From positions 1 through 25,193 of IMG/VR virus record IMGVR_UViG_3300032087_002364: a stretch of DNA of 25,193 nt; one strand, 5' to 3'. The position numbers and the translations under genes were made by a program. The stretch comes from a virus. Numbering within the stretch: the first letter of the stretch is position 1; the number at the start of each line of letters is the position of its first letter. Under the pieces are notes generated by a model. The model was not told the DNA's origin and did no database searches. It was given only the letters and a program-made list of their open reading frames with translations. Shown piece after piece: positions 18,092 through 23,375 of the stretch.

Positions 18092-18299
18092 TGTTTTTTT
18101 TGTTTTATATTATGCTTAAGTATAAGCTAAAGGCTACCTAAACATTCTTTTTATTTATGATACCACCTAAAATAGTAGTTAGTATATATATATACTATAA
18201 TATAACGTTATCTCTGTAATGCGTTCAGAATCAGTAAACTATTTATCAGGAATCGTGACACTTTTTAAAATCTGTCACGTTTTTTGATAGATTTTTAGA
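18092..18299. other. AT-rich intergenic region with palindromes (possible origin/control region)
   Basis: This 208-bp gap before the helicase gene is very AT-rich. It holds the palindrome agtatatatatatact (around 18180-18196), a short inverted repeat gctta/taagc near 18113-18126, and the CGTGACA inverted repeat at 18254-18279. It must include the helicase gene leader. I see no ORF of useful length and no TAnnTTTG box on the minus strand. An origin of replication is plausible from the neighbouring helicase and DnaA-like genes, but nothing here proves it. Confidence 0.4.
18254..18279. repeat. Perfect 7-bp inverted repeat CGTGACA/TGTCACG
   Basis: Arms at 18254-18260 and 18273-18279 are perfectly complementary around a 12-nt, self-complementary AT-rich centre. 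On the plus strand it is followed by TTTTTT, so it looks like a terminator facing rightwards, although no gene on the plus strand is evident. As a dyad it could equally be an operator. It lies 21 bp after the stop of the 73-residue gene. Confidence 0.6.
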
Positions 18300-18521
18300 T
18301 TAATTTTTAATAAACTTATGGCTCAAAATATGATATAGGCTTACTATTTTTTCAGTCACGCTATCCGCAGTATAGACTTCTTTAGATTTTTGAATACAGA
18401 CGCCTTTTTTATGTAGCTCTAACCTCAGCTTAGCCCCTAAACTATCTAAGGGTATAGGGACTATTTTTATATCATTATCTAAGCAAATCCTCATTGCCTC
18501 TGCGTCTCTCTTATTATACAT
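18300..18521 (-). CDS. Hypothetical small protein
   Basis: A 73-residue product with an N-terminal KRDAEAMRICLDNDIKIVPI stretch, mixed alpha/beta character and a basic C-terminus (ILSHKFIKN). No motif is recognised. The ATG overlaps the preceding small gene by 8 bases, and together with the exonuclease gene they form one tightly packed unit. It is the last gene before the AT-rich intergenic region. Confidence 0.6.
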   Translation of the reverse strand: MYNKRDAEAMRICLDNDIKIVPIPLDSLGAKLRLELHKKGVCIQKSKEVYTADSVTEKIVSLYHILSHKFIKN

Positions 18522-18720
18522 TGTCTTTGTTTTTTAAATTGAAATCTCTTAAAGCTTCCTTAATGCCTAAGCAAGCCTCATAATTCTCCTCGTCCTCATA
18601 CACTTCTAAAAAGTCTTCAATATACTTGATAGAATAACCCGTCTTTAAATCACTCATGCACGCCTTATACAGCTTTTTATAAATTTCTGAATCCCTAATA
18701 TTAGTGTTTTTTTTATCCAT
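18514..18720 (-). CDS. Hypothetical small acidic protein
   Basis: A 68-residue, largely helical, acidic product (YIEDFLEVYEDEENYEACLG) with no recognised domain. It overlaps the exonuclease gene upstream and the 73-residue gene downstream by 8 bases each, so translation is likely coupled. A function in recombination or as a nuclease partner is possible only by position. Confidence 0.6.
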   Translation of the reverse strand: MDKKNTNIRDSEIYKKLYKACMSDLKTGYSIKYIEDFLEVYEDEENYEACLGIKEALRDFNLKNKDNV

Positions 18721-19501
18721 TGTCTTTAATATTTCTGTTATTAATTATGACTCTATAAACATCTTTTAAAGTGTGTTTATTTTTAATAAAAATATCTATA
18801 GCCTTATCTAATTTATCCTGACCTCTTTTTAACTCAGAATTAGTAAGTCTTCTAACAGTTACCTCTCCTGTCCTTTTATCTACGGGAATAAAAGAAAACT
18901 CATCAACCCCGAACATTCTTAAATATAAAGCTCCTTGTAAATCATAATCAAACATATCTATAGAAGACTCAAACCTATTTATATCTGAAGTAGTTTTTAA
19001 GTCTATTACGTGAGCAGGAAGCAAAGCGTCAGCTTTACCTCTAAAAGGAAGTTCTCTATAATGCATAAAGCCTGATATTTCTTTTTTAGCGTCATCTAAT
19101 AATAAGAAGCTATCAAAGTCTCCCGTAACATTAGAAGCTATCTCTAAGCATTTCTTATATTCTGAAGCTGTATATACGTAAGCCTCTCCAAAAGACGCTA
19201 CAGCGTCCTTAAATTCTCTTGAGCCTTTATTCTTTTCTGTTATGATTAAGTCAGGAAGTTTCTCGGGCTCTAATACAGCCAAGTGAACTAACCTACCGTC
19301 TCTTAAAGCTTGCTTAGGTATATCAGGAGACAAACCTAAAAGCTCATCTATATATAAGTCCCACCCTTTTAATATTGTTTTTAATGAAGAGCTACTCAAG
19401 GAGAATTTACCTAAATATCCATAATAAAAAGAGTCTTCTACCATGTGGTTAAGGAGCTCTGCTCTGTCCCATTCTTTGTTATCTAATGTTTTATATGTCA
19501 T
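18713..19501 (-). CDS. RecE/Cas4-like PD-(D/E)XK exonuclease (DUF3799-type)
   Basis: The 262-residue product shows the RecB-like nuclease layout of phage RecE-type exonucleases: SLSSSSLKTIL near residue 34, DGRLVHLAVLEPE with His73, an acidic residue in KKEISGFM (Glu141), FRGKADAL (Asp158), VIDLKTT (Asp167, Lys169) and the QxxxY-like YDLQGALYLRMFG (Gln189, Tyr193). It would resect double-stranded ends to give 3' overhangs for the annealing protein encoded upstream (ERF). The length is typical for the stand-alone phage form. It overlaps the 66-residue gene before it by 11 bases and the 68-residue gene after it by 8 bases. Confidence 0.85.
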   Translation of the reverse strand: MTYKTLDNKEWDRAELLNHMVEDSFYYGYLGKFSLSSSSLKTILKGWDLYIDELLGLSPDIPKQALRDGRLVHLAVLEPEKLPDLIITEKNKGSREFKDAVASFGEAYVYTASEYKKCLEIASNVTGDFDSFLLLDDAKKEISGFMHYRELPFRGKADALLPAHVIDLKTTSDINRFESSIDMFDYDLQGALYLRMFGVDEFSFIPVDKRTGEVTVRRLTNSELKRGQDKLDKAIDIFIKNKHTLKDVYRVIINNRNIKDNG

Positions 19502-19691
19502 GTTTGACTAATTTTAATAAATAATTATATAGCCTTAACTCTCTATGAGATGCCTCTATTACCTTATTTGCTATATCCTCGCTAACTCTGTCATTAATAC
19601 TATCTATAAATCTACTGCTACTCTGTAGGTTTATATTAAGGACGTTTATCTTAGCTTCTAAATGAAGTATAGCGTTATCTCTTAAGCTCAT
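19491..19691 (-). CDS. Hypothetical small helical protein
   Basis: A 66-residue helical product (LHLEAKINVLNINLQSSSRF, then RELRLYNYLLKLVK) with coiled-coil character and no recognised family. It sits between the diphosphohydrolase-like gene (4-base overlap) and the exonuclease gene (11-base overlap). The close packing argues that it is a real gene. No function can be assigned. Confidence 0.6.
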   Translation of the reverse strand: MSLRDNAILHLEAKINVLNINLQSSSRFIDSINDRVSEDIANKVIEASHRELRLYNYLLKLVKHDI

Positions 19692-19984
19692 ATCTGTTCA
19701 GTTAAAGTTCTCTCTAACATAGCTAAACTACGCCAAGCTACCTTCGTTAAATGTCTAACTCCGTCATCGTCTAACACCTCTCCTGAGGCATGGTCTGTTA
19801 AGTGTCTCATTAAAGAGTCTAACTCTTGTTTACTTTTACTCTTGTCCCAATGTAGAGGCTTACCTTCATGGTGCTGTCTATTCCCTACTACTGAAGCCAT
19901 ACTAACCTCTCTAATAGCGTTAGGGAAGTATTTTATAAAGCCTGAATATATAGGCGTCTGTTTTCTTAAATCGTCTTTTGTCAT
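19688..19984 (-). CDS. DUF5664-type dATP/dGTP diphosphohydrolase-like protein
   Basis: I take the ATG at 19984 (98 residues) rather than the upstream TTG, because the TTG would lie inside the TATATTTG promoter box. The product has FIKYFPNAIREVSMASVVGN (about 16-35), then HHEGKPLHW, a KSKQELDSLMRHLTDH stretch and DDDGVRHLTKVAWRSLAML. These H/D/R positions match the DUF5664 family, now described as the N-terminal domain of dATP/dGTP diphosphohydrolase. Members hydrolyse dGTP and dATP, and in some phages (MazZ) supply base-modification pathways. No PurZ is visible here, so general dNTP-pool adjustment is the simpler reading. It opens a transcription unit that also contains the exonuclease. Confidence 0.75.
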   Translation of the reverse strand: MTKDDLRKQTPIYSGFIKYFPNAIREVSMASVVGNRQHHEGKPLHWDKSKSKQELDSLMRHLTDHASGEVLDDDGVRHLTKVAWRSLAMLERTLTEQI

Positions 19985-20000
19985 CTTGTTTAGTTTTATG

Positions 20001-20008
20001 CAAATATA
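20001..20008 (-). promoter_or_regulatory. Bacteroidetes-type -7 promoter box TATATTTG
   Basis: TATATTTG on the minus strand fits TAnnTTTG and lies 16 bases before the ATG at 19984, just after the terminator at 20013-20039. The next base pair CA is shared with the second such box at 23703-23710. A clear -33 TTG is not visible, since the right spacing falls in the terminator stem, so strength is uncertain. Confidence 0.55.
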
Positions 20009-20012
20009 CAAT

Positions 20013-20039
20013 AAAAAAGAGGCTTAATTTTTAAGCCCC
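20013..20039 (-). terminator. Rho-independent terminator after the SSB-like gene
   Basis: A 9-bp stem (arms 20031-20039 and 20019-20027, one G-U pair) with a 3-base AAA loop on the minus strand is followed by six T. It lies 24 bases downstream of the SSB-like stop codon and closes the ERF/SSB unit, with a new promoter box directly after it. Confidence 0.9.
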
Positions 20040-20062
20040 TTTCATGTTAAATTCTATTGTTT

Positions 20063-20326
20063 TTAAAAGTCCATCTCTTCTTTTTCAGCTACAGATATTT
20101 CTCCGTCAGTCCAAACGACCTTACCATTACCTACATACGCTCTGCTCTCTTTAGCCTCTCTTTGTTCTTTAGTTTGAGAAGCCATAAAAGATACATTGTT
20201 ACCGAATTTAGATTCGTTGTTTACTGAAGCTGTAAGGTTAACATACTTCGCTCCGTTTTTACCTTCAAAAATAGGCAATGATTCTAACTTACTTAAATCT
20301 ACCGAAAAATTAATAATTGCACTCAT
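20063..20326 (-). CDS. Single-stranded DNA-binding-like phage protein
   Basis: The 87-residue product is short for an SSB but has an OB-fold-like beta pattern (IINFSVDLSKLESLP, KYVNLTASVNN, NNVSFMASQTKEQREAK, AYVGNGKVVWTDG) and ends in an acidic tail with EEMDF, reminiscent of the SSB C-terminal tip that recruits partner proteins. I recall the FGNN(V)SF..SQTKEQREAKE and YVGNGKVVWTDG stretches from bacteroidetal phages, encoded near ERF or recombination genes. It probably protects single strands made by the exonuclease. The 119-bp gap to the ERF gene contains a strong hairpin. Confidence 0.7.
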   Translation of the reverse strand: MSAIINFSVDLSKLESLPIFEGKNGAKYVNLTASVNNESKFGNNVSFMASQTKEQREAKESRAYVGNGKVVWTDGEISVAEKEEMDF

Positions 20327-20395
20327 AATGTTTTATATTGTTTCTTTTGCGTACTATATTATTATAGGCTGTTCCGCTTCTACCTTGTTAGTATA

Positions 20396-20432
20396 ATACG
20401 AGGTTGTTATACTTTTGTTCACAACCCCGTAT
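20396..20432 (-). other. 12-bp hairpin between ERF and SSB-like genes
   Basis: Arms at 20421-20432 and 20396-20407 form a 12-bp stem with one G-U pair and a 13-nt loop. It starts 14 bases after the ERF stop. There is no T-run after it, so it is not a typical terminator; it may shield the 3' end of the ERF mRNA, be a processing site, or a 5' leader structure for the SSB-like gene, whose ATG is 70 bases further on. Confidence 0.6.
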
Positions 20433-20445
20433 CAAAAAGCTAAAT

Positions 20446-20973
20446 TTACTGAGGCTCACAGTCTTTTAACTGTTTAAGCTCGTTAGCTGTTAAGCTGTAT
20501 TTCTGTCTTACACTATTAATATTCCCTCCGCCTGACACGTATTTAATAGCTTTACTTAAAGCTTCTTTAGTTATTGGCTGTTTAGCTTCAGGTGTAGGCT
20601 TAGCTAAAGCGTCAGCGTCATCTGTATCGTCTATCATAAATAAATTACCTAAAGCGTATTTCTTAGCGTAAGAACTCGCTGAGCCGAACCTCTGAGGCAT
20701 ACTCATTCCCCTCTGCTCTAAATCAACCCCGACTACAGCTTTAGCTGACTTCCACTCTTCTCCGTTAGATATTATAGCTTCAGAAGTAATAATCCCGTTA
20801 TCTAAATATTTTTCTTTAATAATTACAGTGCAACCCTCTCTCGCAAGGAGAGGCTTAAGAGTTTCTAATATTTGCTCAGCAGTTCTATAAGAATATCTAA
20901 GCCCCTGCTTTTTGATGTTTTTACCTATTTTTAACTCTTGCTGAATGTTTAATAATGATTTTTGTAATTTCAT
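20446..20973 (-). CDS. erf: ERF family single-strand annealing protein
   Basis: The 175-residue product has the ERF/Rad52-like annealing signature: GLRYSYRTAEQILETLKPLL (about 24-43), then QRFGSASSYAKKYALGNLFM (94-113), a highly typical ERF stretch, and DDTDDADA (115-122). The C-terminal 50 residues are a helical extension (EALSKAIKYV and ANELKQLKD). It pairs complementary single strands exposed by the RecE-like exonuclease. It lies one base after the 64-residue gene, and its stop precedes a hairpin at 20396-20432. The annealing protein is normally next to its exonuclease; here SSB, a terminator, a promoter and the diphosphohydrolase gene lie between. Confidence 0.9.
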   Translation of the reverse strand: MKLQKSLLNIQQELKIGKNIKKQGLRYSYRTAEQILETLKPLLAREGCTVIIKEKYLDNGIITSEAIISNGEEWKSAKAVVGVDLEQRGMSMPQRFGSASSYAKKYALGNLFMIDDTDDADALAKPTPEAKQPITKEALSKAIKYVSGGGNINSVRQKYSLTANELKQLKDCEPQ

Positions 20974-20974
20974 G

Positions 20975-21169
20975 TTATTGTTTATTTTTAATGTTATTAA
21001 TTTTGTTTTTATTTATTTTTTCTTCTTTAATAAAAATTGGGTCGTATCTATAACTTAAATACAGTCTATAATTACTCAATGTCATCCATCCTCGTTCTTT
21101 GGTTTTAACCCAATTTCCACCTTTTTTCTTTCTATAAAACTTAAACTCATTCCAAAAATATGTTTTCAT
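20975..21169 (-). CDS. Hypothetical small basic protein (cassette gene)
   Basis: The 64-residue product is highly basic and aromatic-rich (NEFKFYRKKKGGNWVKTKER, YRLYLSYRYD) and ends in a Lys/Asn-rich tail that looks low-complexity. No domain is recognised; a nucleic-acid-binding role is conceivable. Its ATG lies exactly at the end of the 46-bp repeat shared with the next gene upstream, so both genes start with the same leader and ATGAAAA. It precedes erf by one base, yet it appears unrelated to recombination. Confidence 0.6.
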   Translation of the reverse strand: MKTYFWNEFKFYRKKKGGNWVKTKERGWMTLSNYRLYLSYRYDPIFIKEEKINKNKINNIKNKQ

Positions 21170-21208
21170 AATTCCGTATTTTTACTATTCATATACTTTA
21201 CCGTTGTA
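21163..21208 (-). repeat. 46-bp direct repeat, copy A (leader and ATGAAAA)
   Basis: Identical over 46 bp to copy B at 21512-21557. On the coding strand it covers part of the hairpin arm, the whole 5' leader, and the first bases of the 64-residue gene, including ATGAAAA. Copies are 349 bp apart, so recombination between them would delete the intervening 87-residue gene. Confidence 0.95.
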
Positions 21209-21239
21209 AAACATTAAAACGATTTTACAACACAGTATA
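21192..21239 (-). repeat. Intergenic hairpin element E1
   Basis: Inner arms gttgtaaaa (21203-21211) and ttttacaac (21223-21231) are perfectly complementary across an 11-nt loop. Outer arms tatac (21192-21196) and gtata (21235-21239) also pair, with unequal spacers of 6 and 3 bases. The same plan occurs in E2 with compensating base changes. Confidence 0.75.
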
Positions 21240-21254
21240 TAAATAATGCTTAGT

Positions 21255-21518
21255 TTATCCATCACTCAACGCTATATCTATTGCCATTTCTACATCGTAA
21301 TGATGTATTACATAAAATCCAATAGGAGTGTCAGGGTAAACTTGCAACCTAACACAAGTATCTAATTCAATCATTTTAGCCCATACATCATTACTAATAT
21401 CTTCTCTATCATCAGGCTCAATGTGTTGTTCAATAGTTTCGTAGTAATCCCTATGGTTGTTTATGTCAATAGAAACGCTACATTTTGTTTTTTTAATTAA
21501 GTCTTGTAATTTTTTCAT
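21255..21518 (-). CDS. Hypothetical acidic protein (cassette gene)
   Basis: The 87-residue product begins KKLQDLIKKTKCSVSIDINN, then DYYETIEQHIEPDDREDISN, and ends with FYVIHHYDVEMAIDIALSDG. It is a soluble, acidic protein with no recognised domain. Its ATG is at the end of repeat copy B, whose 46 bp are identical to the leader of the neighbouring unrelated gene. The gene is therefore bracketed by direct repeats and by two hairpin elements, and looks like a discrete inserted unit. Confidence 0.65.
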   Translation of the reverse strand: MKKLQDLIKKTKCSVSIDINNHRDYYETIEQHIEPDDREDISNDVWAKMIELDTCVRLQVYPDTPIGFYVIHHYDVEMAIDIALSDG

Positions 21519-21557
21519 AATTCCGTATTTTTACTATTCATATACTTTACCGTTGTA
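21512..21557 (-). repeat. 46-bp direct repeat, copy B (leader and ATGAAAA)
   Basis: The identical partner of copy A at 21163-21208. It forms the leader and start of the 87-residue gene. Outside these 46 bp the two elements differ, including the second hairpin arm, but the base pairing is kept. Confidence 0.95.
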
Positions 21558-21590
21558 TGCAATTAAAAAAGACATACAACAACGTGTATA
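21541..21590 (-). repeat. Intergenic hairpin element E2
   Basis: Inner arms gttgtatg (21552-21559) and catacaac (21573-21580) are perfectly complementary across a 13-nt loop. Outer arms tatac (21541-21545) and gtata (21586-21590) pair, with spacers of 6 and 5 bases. Relative to E1, bases change on both arms together (aaa/ttt to tg/ca), which is covariation. Confidence 0.75.
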
Positions 21591-21595
21591 GGTAA

Positions 21596-21733
21596 TTATT
21601 GCCCTTTAATCCATTTATCAAACAAAGATATTGCATACATTCTTGATGCGTTATCGAATATTAAATTGCTTGATTCAGCCCTTTGTTTATATCCTTCTAT
21701 AAAGGCTTCTTTTATTATTTCTATATTTTCCAT
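21596..21733 (-). CDS. Hypothetical 45-residue protein
   Basis: A 45-residue frame from ATG 21733 to TAA 21596. The product starts ENIEIIKEAFIEGYKQRAES, is helical, and ends SLFDKWIKGQ. I recall similar short AF..GY proteins in bacteroidetal phages, with no known function. It overlaps the end of the membrane protein gene by 13 bases, which supports translation. It is followed by element E2. Confidence 0.65.
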   Translation of the reverse strand: MENIEIIKEAFIEGYKQRAESSNLIFDNASRMYAISLFDKWIKGQ

Positions 21734-21990
21734 CTGCTTTCAAGATACTTTTTCCACACATCAAGAGCGTAAGAAATTCCTTCCATAGTCCATATCAAAC
21801 CTACACCTCTAATTACCCAATCACTTGTTTTTTCAGGTACTATTAGCATTCCTAAGCCTGCACTTATACTTACTATGGTTAGTATAATTAACCTTGCATA
21901 CCCGTTTTTAAATTTATTCCATTTCTTACTTCTTACACTACCTATGCGTAATGCCTTGTCTACTTCTGCTGATGTATGTTCGTAATCCAT
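21721..21990 (-). CDS. Small membrane protein with two transmembrane segments
   Basis: The 89-residue product has a charged N-terminal part (about 1-30) and two hydrophobic segments, ARLIILTIVSISAGLGMLIV (about 32-51) and WVIRGVGLIWTMEGISYAL (about 58-76), joined by a short charged PEKTSD loop, then a basic C-terminus. It resembles small two-helix membrane proteins found near early phage genes. It could be a host-modifying or superinfection-exclusion protein or a second holin; no evidence here decides. It overlaps the downstream 45-residue gene by 13 bases and follows element E3. Confidence 0.6.
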   Translation of the reverse strand: MDYEHTSAEVDKALRIGSVRSKKWNKFKNGYARLIILTIVSISAGLGMLIVPEKTSDWVIRGVGLIWTMEGISYALDVWKKYLESRWKI

Positions 21991-22029
21991 TGTCTTATAT
22001 TTTTATTAAAGTTAATGCGTTATTTCAAT

Positions 22030-22068
22030 AAGGCACTACGCATAGCCTTGTCCGTTATAAACAATAAA
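22030..22068 (-). repeat. Intergenic element E3, diverged relative of E1/E2
   Basis: On the coding strand TTTTATTGTTTATAACGG followed by ACAAGGCTATGCGTAG aligns with TTTTAATGTTTTACAACGG and the GTATATGAATAG part of E1. Its own hairpin is aaggc (22030-22034) with gcctt (22045-22049). It lies directly after the 59-residue gene. Similarity is partial, so relationship to E1/E2 is likely but not certain. Confidence 0.5.
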
Positions 22069-22069
22069 A

Positions 22070-22249
22070 TTATTTAGTTTTTATGTATTCAATAAACGCT
22101 TTGTCCATCTCAAACAACGTATTGGATGCTTTCAATCTTCTATCTTGGTCGCCTGCATAATCAACACTTATATCTAATAAATCTTCGTATTCATCCAATC
22201 TACCAATACTTTCTGCCCATTTAAAAAATTCCTCGCTTCTATTTACCAT
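22070..22249 (-). CDS. Hypothetical 59-residue acidic protein
   Basis: A 59-residue frame, ATG at 22249 and TAA at 22070. The product reads VNRSEEFFKWAESIGRLDEY, then LDISVDYAGDQDRR, and ends AFIEYIKTK. It is acidic and helical with no recognised domain. It is flanked by elements E3 (downstream) and E4 (upstream), so it fits the one-gene-per-element pattern of this zone. The open frame and A-rich leader make it a probable gene. Confidence 0.6.
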   Translation of the reverse strand: MVNRSEEFFKWAESIGRLDEYEDLLDISVDYAGDQDRRLKASNTLFEMDKAFIEYIKTK

Positions 22250-22264
22250 AAATTTCTGTTTAAT

Positions 22265-22300
22265 AAAATTCTATTTATACTTGTCATTATACACAATTAA
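22265..22300 (-). repeat. Intergenic element E4, weak relative of E1-E3
   Basis: On the coding strand CTTAATTGTGTATAATGACAAG then TATAAATAG (split here for length) aligns with E3 and the E1/E2 leader. A weak hairpin TTGT/ACAA with further ACTT/AAGT pairing is possible. It separates the 47- and 59-residue genes. Relationship is suggested by order and partial identity only. Confidence 0.35.
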
Positions 22301-22304
22301 GTTT

Positions 22305-22448
22305 TTAATCAAAATACCCCCCTTCTTGCAGTCTAATCCAAGCCTCGCAATCTGATAAGCTACCTTGATGCATTTGTTCGTATGTTTCTCTGTTTAATAC
22401 TTGGTAGGTGCTATTAATGTACCAAGCCACTTTATATTCTCCATTCAT
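22305..22448 (-). CDS. Hypothetical 47-residue protein
   Basis: A 47-residue frame from ATG 22448 to TAA 22305; the product begins NGEYKVAWYINSTYQVLNRE and ends CEAWIRLQEGGYFD. Its ATGA overlaps the upstream stop codon (22445-22448), a classic coupled start. A second ATG does not occur in its first 25 codons. No domain is recognised. Its base usage, with less AGA/GAG-type bias than the core phage genes, resembles that of the downstream cassette genes. Confidence 0.65.
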   Translation of the reverse strand: MNGEYKVAWYINSTYQVLNRETYEQMHQGSLSDCEAWIRLQEGGYFD

Positions 22449-22651
22449 AGTGTATTTTTTAAATTGTTATTTTCAAAATATATTACACAGATAATTGATA
22501 CTACGTACATAAGAATTATAAATGAAGTCATTAACAGATTTTTTATATTTTCTCTTCTCTTAATACGTTTCTCAGTCTCTAAGGCAGTCTCTACTATTAT
22601 TCGAGTCCTGCCTTTTAATTTTTTCTCAGTTATGTTTAGCTTATTCATCAT
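22445..22651 (-). CDS. Small single-pass membrane protein
   Basis: The 68-residue product has a strongly basic N-terminal half (KKLKGRTRIIV, KRIKRRENIKN) and one hydrophobic segment LLMTSFIILMYVVSIICVIYF (shown in part, about residues 39-58), then NNNLKNTL. The positive half should stay in the cytoplasm. It starts within the end of the 163-residue gene (11-base overlap) and its stop overlaps the next start. Function unknown; spanin or holin roles are not supported by sequence. Confidence 0.6.
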   Translation of the reverse strand: MMNKLNITEKKLKGRTRIIVETALETEKRIKRRENIKNLLMTSFIILMYVVSIICVIYFENNNLKNTL

Positions 22652-23132
22652 AAGTATCTATCTCTTTAACAAACTCCTTAATCCTTCCTGAGCTCCAATC
22701 AATCATATCTTCCCAAATAGGAGTTTCTTTTTGCAGTTCTTGATAGCTTAAAAGGGTTTTTGTTGAGTTATATAAACCTAATAAAGACCTATATTCTTTC
22801 ACGCTAATTTTTACATGTCTATTTAACCTCTCCTCTTGCTTCAACTCCTCTATAACCTCTAAATAATTAGAGACTGATATTTGAATACTCTTAAAGGATT
22901 CATCTTTAGTTACAATGACAAACTTTAAAGAGTTTCTTTTTGGATTGAGTTTAAGCCATTCTAAACAGCTTTCAAGCCCTTTTATAACCCCTCTGTCTGT
23001 AGTGTACCCTAATTCAGTCATTTGAGTCTCTATATAAGCTAAGTCTTCTCTTGCTGTTAAGTCCCGTAGTAGGGATTTTAATTTATTTTCGATTTTTGTA
23101 CTTACGTTTTCTGTTTCGTTTTTTGTTTTCAT
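22641..23132 (-). CDS. Hypothetical helical protein
   Basis: The 163-residue product is charged and helical with possible coiled coil at the start (ENVSTKIENKLKSLLRDL), a middle part LKFVIVTKDESFKSIQISVS and an end WSSGRIKEFVKEIDTYDE. I recognise no domain or catalytic motif. It is 17 bases after the 69-residue gene and overlaps the small membrane protein gene by 11 bases, so it is a member of the early unit started by the promoter upstream of the structured RNA or by read-through. Its function cannot be given. Confidence 0.6.
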   Translation of the reverse strand: MKTKNETENVSTKIENKLKSLLRDLTAREDLAYIETQMTELGYTTDRGVIKGLESCLEWLKLNPKRNSLKFVIVTKDESFKSIQISVSNYLEVIEELKQEERLNRHVKISVKEYRSLLGLYNSTKTLLSYQELQKETPIWEDMIDWSSGRIKEFVKEIDTYDE

Positions 23133-23148
23133 AATTTCTATTGTTTTA

Positions 23149-23358
23149 TTATATTGATTTTAAAAATTTAGCGAATGAGTTATATTTTACTCCGTTTACA
23201 AAGACACGCATAAGCTCCGCCTCTGTCTTTGTTGGTCTCGGTAAGCGAGATATTTTATATACGTTCCCGTTAACCTCTATTACTTCTGTATTAGTTGTTT
23301 CTGAATAAGGCACTATAACCTTGTACTCTATTCCGCAATGTTTTACTATAGTTTTCAT
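23149..23358 (-). CDS. Hypothetical small beta-rich protein
   Basis: The 69-residue product (IVKHCGIEYKVIVPYSE, EVNGNVYKISRLPRPTKTE, VFVNGVKYNSFAKFLKSI) has two strand-rich halves with repeated G-x-x-Y-K turns. No family is recognised. It is the first gene downstream of the structured RNA and begins about 20 bases after its terminator-like end, with an A-rich leader. The RNA could therefore be either an independent transcript or a long 5' leader controlling this gene. Confidence 0.6.
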   Translation of the reverse strand: MKTIVKHCGIEYKVIVPYSETTNTEVIEVNGNVYKISRLPRPTKTEAELMRVFVNGVKYNSFAKFLKSI

Positions 23359-23375
23359 TTTGTTTGTGTTTTAAT

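Noticed and set aside
19688-19984. Evidence for a 2-aminoadenine (Z) genome
   Set aside because: The diphosphohydrolase-like family alone is not sufficient, and no PurZ or DatZ gene is present in the window.
21192-21590. Canonical integron attC sites
   Set aside because: The core words RYYYAAC and GTTRRRY are not matched and the arms run GTT first and AAC last, opposite to attC; no integrase is visible.
21721-21990. Second holin
   Set aside because: Two membrane segments alone are not enough, and the gene is in the early cassette zone rather than in the lysis unit.
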